The position numbers were made by a program, and so were the translations under genes. The notes beneath the pieces are model-generated. The model saw only the letters and a program-made list of their open reading frames with translations, was not told the DNA's origin and searched no databases. Shown here piece after piece: positions 57,301 to 64,000 of a DNA stretch of 64,000 nucleotides; position 1 is the first letter of the stretch; every line of letters begins with the position of its first letter. This DNA is from Rhipidocladum racemiflorum (Eukaryota; Streptophyta; Magnoliopsida; Poales; Poaceae), in NCBI GenBank assembly GCA_036346355.1, contig CM070575.1, positions 61,013,915 to 61,077,914 of the forward strand, written 5' to 3'.

Positions 57301-57594
57301 TCGAACTAGGGAGCGAGCCCAGTCAGTTGCCTGTGGTATACTGGATGGCGCCACGAAGTTATCTTATTTTCCGCTGCTACTATTTCTCTTTTAATAAGTT
57401 CGCCCTGCGAGGCGTATATTTGTAACTTGACCTTAAGGTCGAGCAACCCCGTTTGATTAACTACTTTAAGTACTTTATTAATTCGTTGAGTATGATTGTG
57501 ATATTTACCAATGTTGAGACTGTGTGCACTAGCGTGATCCTGGACTAGTGCTGAATACACAGAGGGTTCGGATTTGCAGATTCGGGGCCCGACA
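54346..57594 (+). repeat. Element E LTR3 (3249 bp), with a rearranged deletion
   Basis: Ends GGGGCCCGACA at 57594, followed by the target duplication TCAAA. About 400 bp present in LTR1 and LTR2 are missing after 55374. In their place the segment TCAAGCCGCGTCCGTGG to ATCTCACTT recurs at about 55375-55405 and 55439-55470. TATA at 54986-54992. The LTR mini-ORF has a stop in block one (LTQELA then TAG). Confidence 0.92.
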
Positions 57595-57599
57595 TCAAA

Positions 57600-59181
57600 C
57601 AATGATAGGATACTCATGAAACAAGGTAGCGACCGTCGGTGCAACGACATGGCCGCGAAAAAACGCTACCAAGAATGGCTAACCGATAAACGAACCGGCG
57701 GCAACGGCTGGGTCAAAGACGACGGTTTTAGGCCGGAATCAGGATCCGAAAGCAAACGGAGACCAAAATAACTCTAAAGATGGACCAAAATAGTACATGA
57801 TGGTCCACCGGACGCGACAACAAGGCCGGAGTGAGCTAAAATAGCCGGCGTCAAAAGGCGACGCGCGGCGACGGCTTAACTGTGGCCTAAATATGTAAAA
57901 AAAAATTCGGAGGATGGGATGGCAAAGGGAGAATGTCTATTATGTAGAACGCGGCGAGACGAACTGAATGGTATAGGCGGATTTTGCAGCGCCCCTCCGG
58001 ATTGATCACAAACTGCCGATTAACGGGTTTCGGATCCAAACTTTAGACGGCCATAACTTCTAGAATAATGATCAGAACTTAACGAAATCTGACCGAGAGC
58101 TAGATGGGACCAAGAGGCGCACCGTTATGCAGGTGGCTCGAATAATTACCTTCTGGAACAGCGGGGAACACGCGAGGATGATTGTCGCTGTCTGTAACGC
58201 AGTCTGATCGCAGTCTGATCGGAGAAAATAATTTTCTGCGCAAAATTCAGAGGGAAAAACCGTGAGGCAAGATGTGCATCATGTAGAGGACATCCCCAGG
58301 AGTCTACACAAAACATTTCAGCACCTAACTCAAAAATTTGAGGGAGATACGGCCTCGTCAAGATTCGAGATTGAAACGGCCGTAACTTTTGATTCCCTTG
58401 GCCAAATTGGACGAAATTTGAAAGGCAAACAGATGGTACCTAGGAGCATACTATGGAAAAGACGGATCTCGAAAATAGTCGACGAGCTTCTCGGGATGCG
58501 GCTCCAAAATTCGTCCATCGTCGGGCGACATCCGGGCTTCTCGCGGCGGTTTTGGAATTTTAGAAAATTGATCTGAGGTCTACGGGACGTGTGGGAGGTC
58601 TACAAAGGTTAGGGGTAGCGGCTATGTCAAGAAAAAAAAGTTTGGACGTGTTTGGAGCAAAAACGGGCCTTGTAGGCATTTTACCGAGCTGTTGGATTGC
58701 ACCAGCCGGACTCTTGACACGTGGCACGCTGTGGTGGCGACACGTGGCATTTTCGAATAAAAATGATTCCGAAAATTCAAATAAATCATTTGAGGCAATA
58801 AAAATACCCGAAAAATTCTAGAAAAATTTTTGAGATATTTTGAACTCAAATAAAATATTTGCAACAAAACATTATATAAACTTTTCCAAATAATTAATTA
58901 ATATCAATAAAAAGGCTTAATACAAATCGATCCCGAATAAATCCAATAAATAGCAAACGAGTTCCGAAAAATCTCAAAAATTACAGAAGAATTTCTTGAA
59001 GTACAAGGAATCCAAATAAAATTAAATTTATTTTATTTTAGGTCTAGAATAATCAAATTAAATTGTTTTAGCTTTTAGAAAATTCAAATCAAGCTTTATA
59101 AACGCGAGAAAATCAACGAAAATTTTTGGAAAGCTAAACTAAACCAAAAATTTTTGAAAACCCAAATTTTGGGATGTTACA
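57600..59181 (-). repeat. Element D right (5') LTR, proximal segment
   Basis: Continues D's LTR after E's target duplication (57595-57599) to its start (TGTAACATCCC on the minus strand, 59181). Matches 27136-28707 in the left LTR. AT-rich from 58750 on. No conserved gene seen. Confidence 0.9.
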
Positions 59182-59882
59182 TCGCCCAGCGGACAGGTGG
59201 CATCCAGGCCACGTAGCTGGCGCTCAGCTCCCGAGGCCACCTAGTAGTATGCGCCACCGCACAGAGGATCAAGGGCATTTAATGCATATCGCGCGCATTA
59301 AATGGGGATAATGAAGGCCATGGTGTGACGGCGCATGTTCCCAATACACGCATTTATTACGGGTGACGTCACGGTAAAATCCCTCTCCCCTGACGAGGCG
59401 GGCGGAGCCGACAGGCACGCGGGGCCCGAGGTCGGGAGAAGTCGGCTATGTCAGAAGCATTAAGTATGACTCAAGAATAGTGACAGGTGCATTAAATGCA
59501 GTGTGGCAGTGTAATGAGTGTGGTACCTAATGTAAGTTCCCATGCGCCCCAGCTAGCCCTAGTATAAAAGGAAGCCGGGGTGCATGGGAGAAGGGGTTCG
59601 AGCTTTTTGGGTTGGATGTTTTCGGTTCGGTTCTTCAACCTCTGAAGAGCGGTTCCGTCTGAATTGTCTCAATTTTCCCCCAAGAATACATGCAAGAGTA
59701 GATGAGTAGGACTAGGGCTATTACTCCTTAGGAGGGCCTGAAACTGGGTAAACCCTAGCGTCCCCTTGCAAGCTTCGCCTTTGATTCCTCCTCTCCATCC
59801 TCCGAGCGATCTCCACAAAAGCCCCCTGTTCAAACTTCATATACACCCGATCCGCAGGTGTCTGTTGGCTCTTACGCCGACA
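59182..59882 (+). repeat. Element F LTR, right part with promoter and 3' end
   Basis: Begins with D's target duplication TCGCC (59182-59186) and completes the 55-bp unit interrupted at 202. It contains several TGCATTAA/CATTTAATG motifs (59275-59515), a TATA box (TATAAAAG, 59573-59580) about 310 bp before the end, and ends GCCGACA (59876-59882). No PBS follows, so this is a 3' LTR or solo LTR. The family could not be named. Confidence 0.72.
59573..59580 (+). promoter_or_regulatory. TATA box of element F LTR
   Basis: CTAGTATAAAAGGAAGCC in plus orientation, about 310 bp before the LTR end at 59882. This fits a short R-U5. Confidence 0.65.
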
Positions 59883-60180
59883 ACTGCAAATAAACCTGTT
59901 AGCCTATATTTTGTAATGAGCCATGCATGTAGAATATTAGCTTGCATTCTGTGCATGACTTGCTGATTACCAAGTACTCACCCCTTACAACAATACAACA
60001 TCAGTTGAAGAAGAAGCAACGCCTGCTTTGTAGGAGGAGTTCCAGGAGGAGCCGACAAACTAGGGGAGCGAGCATAGTCAGTTGCCTGTGGTATACTGGA
60101 TGGCGCCACAAAGTTTATATGATTCCGCTGCAATTGTTTCTTTAATAAGTCTTCTCCCTGCGAGGCATACTTTTGTAACT
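59883..60180 (+). repeat. Fragment G: distal piece of an A/E-type LTR
   Basis: Matches A/E LTR sequence from the AGCCATGCATGTAG region through the second mini-ORF block (GTTGAAGAAGAAGC) and the GTATACTGGATGGCGCC block to TTTGTAACTTGA. It is more divergent than A and E are from each other. F ends at its left edge and H starts at its right edge, so both probably inserted into this older LTR. The block-two frame (VEEEATPAL, stop, EEFQEEPTN, stop) survives with one internal stop. Confidence 0.72.
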
Positions 60181-61627
60181 TGATGAAGGACCATATGGAG
60201 GTCCATCCATATTTGTGATGAGTATTTGACTTTATTTGAGCAAGGTTTGCTCAGGTTTGAGTTTGATTTGACTTGACATTGCATGTTTGAATTAATGATA
60301 ATTGTGGACTAACATGCAGGAAGAAAAAGGTAAGTGTATTGTGGAATGTGCAAAATGGTTTGGTCCTTGTGGTACAGGTTCTTGAGGCAGCTATGGTCGT
60401 TGGTGAGTACCGGGACTAGGTTGGGAGAACCGAGGTCCAGAGCGGTCGAGGATGCCGACGAGATGGTTGGGCTCAAACCAAGATCACTTGGACGTCATGG
60501 AAATGGACTTGAGGTGGCTCAAGGTTTTCGGTTCGGGTTGGAGGCTCGAAGAGGCGGAAACTAAGCGGTCAAGTCCGGTGGATGAAGGCCCGTTGCATCG
60601 GGTTGACCGGGTTTTGTTTAAAACCCATGTATGGCCAATGTGACCCATGTAAAGCCCTTGGGTGGGGTGAAATTAGTGGGTTAATCCTAGCCCTTGGTGG
60701 AGTTCCCTAGGGTTTGGGACTCATCCAAGGGTGGTAGGTGGCCCTAGAGTAGTATAAATAGAGGGGGAGGTGTGCCCTCCCTCACTTGAAGGTTTGAGTT
60801 GCTCCTTTGAGCTTTGCCTACATGAAGTGAGGCTTTGTAAACCTTCCAACTAGAAAATACAAAGATTTTCTTTACATTCTTGTGAATTTAAATTCCGCAT
60901 TTACATTATGTCTTTACTTTATGCAATTAAATTCAGTATTTACTTTCCCGCATGTAAATTCTCGCAATTTACTTTCTCGTAATTTGGATTTGCCTCCTCT
61001 CCTTCTAAATGTTATCGATCAATGATGTCTTGAGGGTGCTCATTTGGTTTTACATCTTTCTTGCACCCTAGGATAGACTAGAGATCAAGTTTCTATCAAG
61101 ATTGCAAATCTGTTCTGAACTTGTTCTTCACGCAACAGTCAGTATTCGATTTTTAGAAAAATCTAGAAAAATTCTTTTTGAGTGATTCTTATTGGATAAG
61201 GTGGTTGACTCATATATCCATCTGTGGAATCATTTTGGAGTCCACTGGGTGCACTGTTTGGGAGCTGTGAGGGGAAAACCGAGCCCCAAATATCCTGATT
61301 GAAAATCTTGACTCTTCGTAGTTATTGCTTTTTCCTGATTTTTGTAGAAGGCTATTTGTGGTGATTTTTGGTGGAGTGCTTCATGACTCATCTACTCACA
61401 GGGTGAAAAATTCTAAAAAATTTTGGAGCAACATAAGTGCACCATCCACCTACTCTAAGTGAGGACAACTCCTGAAAAATCTGCTTTTGCTTTTCTAAAA
61501 GAGGCTTTTGTGTTTTGGCTTGATCTATTTTAGAAAAGAAATATTTGAATTGATCCCTCTTTGCTTTGGAGACTTGAAAACCGTGATTGTGATTTAAAAA
61601 TTCCTCACATGATTCATGGTTCTCATC
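60181..61627 (+). mobile_element. Fragment H: LTR-like unit of unknown family
   Basis: Similarity to the A/E LTR stops at 60180, and TGATGAAGGACC begins a new unit with the near-palindrome GGACCATATGGAGGTCC. A strong TATA box (TATAAATA, 60753-60760) lies in an LTR-like promoter context, followed by an AT-rich stretch with repeated AATT-rich pieces (60890-61000). I could not place an LTR end; the CA near 61137 (CACGCAACA) is one candidate. The rest to 61627 is AT-rich and non-coding as far as I see. Element C interrupts it at 61628. Confidence 0.5.
60753..60760 (+). promoter_or_regulatory. TATA box in fragment H
   Basis: GTATAAATAGAGGGGGAGG in plus orientation, followed by a pyrimidine-rich leader. 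Close to the plant TATA consensus. Confidence 0.65.
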
Positions 61628-62213
61628 TGTGGGATGTCTGAGATAGGGGCCCCGCATGTAGGGCCTACACCCGACTGGGCCAAAGGCGGAACAGCAGGCC
61701 CAGAGCCCGAAAGCGCCACGATGGGCCCGGGAGATGTCTTGACTTGTTCCCCAAGGCAGCTCGTCGATCCTTCAGCGAAGCTTCGTGCCATGCCCAGACA
61801 ACTTGTCGAAAGCGAAGCATCTTGGCCAGGAAACACCGCAAAGCTGCGCAGGCGCCGGAACCTGACGGCGTGTCAGGCGCGGGTCGGGGAAAGCACAACT
61901 ACCTCTCCAAGACGTAGTGGGGCTAAGCCGATAAGAGACAAAATATGTACTCATGAAGCCACCATGTTCAGGGCCAGGTGGCGCCCGCTCGGTGGTATAT
62001 CCTTCCCCTAGTATAAAAGGGGAAGGGAGAAAGAAAAGAATACAGGCTCATATATCCAAGAACACAGGACTAGGGTATTATCTCCACCGTGAGAGCCCGA
62101 ACCTGTCTAAAAGAGAGAGATCGCCCTTGCCTCCTGTGTTACCATCTAGCTAAGGTCCCGCACGAATCCCCTAGAATCACAAATCTCATTGCCGGCGAAA
62201 TCGATCGTCGACA
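61628..62213 (+). repeat. Element C 5' LTR (586 bp)
   Basis: Starts TGTGGGATGTCTG and ends GTCGACA. TATA box TATAAAAGG at 62012-62020. Homologous throughout to 14327-14908. Confidence 0.9.
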
Positions 62214-62215
62214 CT

Positions 62216-62234
62216 TGGCGCGCCAGGTAGGGGC
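62216..62234 (+). other. Primer-binding site of element C
   Basis: TGGCGCGCCAGGTAGGGGC, two bases after the LTR end. B's site differs by a 4-bp GC expansion. Confidence 0.85.
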
Positions 62235-62260
62235 TTGTGTCAAGATCTTCCTCAAGCTTG

Positions 62261-64000
62261 ATGGCTGCGACGAGCGGAGTCTCCACAGTCTTCTCCCCGG
62301 GTCAGGTTTTCCGTTTCAGAAGCCTGACCTTCATCTCCGACGGCCTCAGGAACCTTTCCCTCTCTGAGGGGACCGTGCTGCAGCGCGGTGAGGTTTCCGG
62401 CGAGCCAGCGTCGCGACTTCCGCGCCGATCGGAGGGTCCCCCTGTCTCGCGCTTTAAACTATTGGTAAAGCGGTCATACTTCCTTCGCCTAAAAGAGAAT
62501 TTCGGGACCGAAGGTCTGGTCCGGCCAGGGAGTCGGACCCATCGGCGCCGAGGCACGAATGGTGGGGGTTCTCACCACCAAACCACTCGGCACCTCCGCG
62601 CGCCTGGAGCTATCCTCTTCAGGCTCGCCCACCTCACCAGCCGAGTCAGAAGGAAGCCTAGAGAGTCACTGGAATTTTCGTAGAGTCTGCGTAATAGAGG
62701 GCTCGCGGGCGGATTCGCAGCAGCGCCTTGACACTTCGGCCGCCGCCGACCTGGAAGGTGGCCGAGCAGCAGAACCGGACGCGCGGGCGCGTGCTCTGCG
62801 GGACCGCGCCCGTGTTGTCAACGAAGACATTCTGCAAGCCAAGATGGGGGACCAAGCGGTCTTCCGTACTCCACAGCAGAATATCGTCGCCTCCAAGACA
62901 CTCCTGGATACCTTGAGCCCTATGCTGGGGGCGGGTGATCCAGTAGCCCCGATCGTGGCCCAAGTAAAGGCCATGGTGACGGCGGCAGCTATTCAGCAGG
63001 CTCAGACCGACCAGCCGGCAAAGGAGCCGTCACGTGGTCTGGCGAGGACCCAAACGGCCAGCAGCCGGCCAGGTTGGGAAGCCCCCCGCCAGACACATCA
63101 TGTCCCACCCTGCGGAGACGACTTGCGACACAGCATCAACCGCGATCTCCGTTCCGACCTCGACGCCAGGCGCCGCGATCGAGAAAGGGAGGAGCAACGT
63201 CGCCATGCCGACGAGTATGAACATTACGGCATCCTTCCATGAGATCACGAAGCACGCCAAGCGCGATCCCCTCCACGTCGATCACCGCCTGGAGGTGGCC
63301 GCGGAGTCATAGAAGGGGTTCGCGCGTTTACCCCTCACCTACGCCGAGTGGTTTGGCCTGATGGGTTTAACCCCAAAGGCACCACTAGGTTTGACGGTGA
63401 GAGGGACCCAGAGGCTTGGCTACAGGTCTACGCTCTGGCGGTCAGGGCTGCCGGGGGGGATTAGAACGTAATGGCAAATTACTTACCGGTTACCCTCTCG
63501 CCCCTGGGCCAAGCCTGGCTCACTAGACTCCCAGCGAACTCTATAGATTCCTGGGGAGATCTGCGTGAGCAATTCATTTCAAACTTCCAAGGCACGTACG
63601 AGCGCTTGGGCACCCCTGGGACCTCTATCAGCTGCACCAAAAAAGAAGCGAGTCCCTCCGGGAGTTCATCAAGCGCTTCATGCATAGGAAAAGCACTGTT
63701 CAGGATGTCACGGATGCGGTTGTGATAGCTGCCTTCCAAAAGGGAGTCAGCGACCCTGATCTCATCAAGAAGATGTCTCGGAAGCCACCAACGTCAGTTC
63801 GTGAGCTCTTCGCCCTGGCGGACCGCTACGCTTCAGCCTCCGAGGCCTTGGCGGAACGGCATGACGAGCGGAAGGATCAGCCCGAGCCCCCCCCCCCGAC
63901 GGAAGGAAAAGAAGCGCAAGGGCGAAGAGCTAGTGGCAGTCGCTGAACCTACTCCCCCTCGCGCCCTCAAAGAGGACGGGTATGACAAGGTGATGAACTC
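62261..64000 (+). pseudogene. gag: Element C gag, frameshifted, truncated by the window edge
   Basis: Starts MAATSGVSTVF at 62261. The frame changes near 62560; 62559-63242 then carries NEDILQAKMGDQAVF, QVKAMVTAAAI and an Arg-rich stretch (RRRDREREEQRRHADEYEHY) to a TGA at 63240. The capsid domain follows with FNPKGTTRFDGERDPEAWLQ (about 63365), a stop near 63463, WLTRLPANSIDSWGDL (about 63510) and, in another frame, MHRKSTVQDVTDAVV (63680) to ADRYASASEAL (about 63850). It is cut at 64000 before protease. At least three frame breaks; not functional. Confidence 0.82.

Larger units (their letters stand above)
34670..57594 (+). mobile_element. Element E: tandem Del/Tekay-type retrotransposon array (three LTRs, two interiors)
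   Basis: TCAAA flanks the whole block (34665-34669 and 57595-57599). Inside are LTR1 34670-38325, interior 1 38326-44931, LTR2 44932-48570, interior 2 48571-54345 and LTR3 54346-57594, all plus strand. There is no target duplication at the inner junctions, so this was one insertion later extended by unequal recombination between LTRs. Both interiors carry the same disabling changes and differ by few substitutions and an 830-bp duplication in interior 1. E is a related but distinct family member from A: ORF0 and LTR leader have diverged clearly while gag-pol is close. Confidence 0.92.
203..59181 (-). mobile_element. Element D: non-autonomous Ty3/gypsy LTR retrotransposon, carrying nested elements A, B and E
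   Basis: The ends read TGTCGGGA (203) and GATGTTACA (59181), and both sides are flanked by TCGCC (198-202 and 59182-59186). Reading the minus strand, the 5' LTR is on the right (59181 down to 32123, split by E) and the 3' LTR on the left (28707 down to 203, split by A). Without insertions the LTRs are about 4.13 and 4.23 kb; the right one lacks about 105 bp near 32990. PBS (32106-32118) and PPT (28708-28722) sit where expected. The interior is only 3.4 kb and has no RT, RNase H or IN core, so D must have been moved by another element's enzymes. Its PBS, its PPT and the distal part of its LTR resemble those of A and E, which makes that family the likely helper (inference). Confidence 0.9.
61628..64000 (+). 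mobile_element. Element C: Tat-lineage element of the B family, 5' part (continues past the window)
   Basis: LTR 61628-62213, PBS 62216 and a decayed gag follow the same order as element B. The five bases before it are TCATC; the matching duplication should lie beyond the window. C's LTR differs from B's at many positions, so the two are separate insertions of one family. C's undamaged LTR end and PBS were used to set B's boundaries. Confidence 0.88.

Noticed and set aside
59883..60180. Possible host gene exon
   Set aside because: The coding-like stretch matches the A/E LTR block two and surrounding LTR sequence, so it is a transposon relic.
60334..60643. Overlapping plus ORFs of 76 and 63 codons in fragment H
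   Set aside because: No start context, no recognised domain, and located upstream of the TATA box in an LTR-like unit.

Overview
This window is repeat DNA from a plant nuclear genome, almost certainly a monocot and probably a grass. I see no host gene, tRNA or rRNA gene. Nearly every base belongs to LTR retrotransposons nested in one another. The grass inference rests on two element types: Del/Tekay-type chromoviruses with an extra ORF upstream of gag, as reported for rice RIRE3/RIRE8, and Tat-lineage elements (RIRE2/Grande-like) with an antisense gene downstream of pol. No species is assigned.

Letters used here: F (plus) is an LTR with 55-bp tandem repeats at 1-202 and its remainder at 59182-59882. 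Element D (minus, 203-59181, target duplication TCGCC) split it. D has LTRs of about 4.2 kb and only 3.4 kb of interior (28708-32122), which keeps gag, a protease relic and an integrase/chromodomain tail but no RT, so D is non-autonomous. Element A (plus, 2387-26652, duplication ACACA) sits in D's left LTR. Element B (plus, 14327-26546, duplication GTATG, Tat lineage) sits in A's 3' LTR. Element E (plus, 34670-57594, duplication TCAAA) sits in D's right LTR and is a tandem array LTR-interior-LTR-interior-LTR. Right of F are an A-like LTR fragment (G, 59883-60180), another LTR-like unit with a TATA box (H, 60181-61627) and, inside H, the start of a B-family element (C, 61628 to the window edge).

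A and E share one plan: a long LTR (3.2-3.7 kb), initiator-Met PBS, ORF0, gag, pol (PR-RT-RH-IN-chromodomain), a G-rich PPT and the LTR. All their gag-pol frames are broken, but all three ORF0 copies are open. Their LTRs look gene-like, with a TATA box, GC-rich first exon, consensus splice donor and two short acidic coding-like blocks whose A/E differences are largely synonymous. B has a decayed sense gag-pol and, antisense in its 3' region, a six-exon gene whose splice phases all agree, a second short antisense ORF with its own TATA motif, and a 91-95-bp tandem array before the 3' LTR.

Insertion order from nesting: G, then F and H; D into F; A and E into D; B into A; C into H. Boundaries come from reading LTR ends, target duplications and undisrupted second LTR copies. 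Divergence and dates were not computed.
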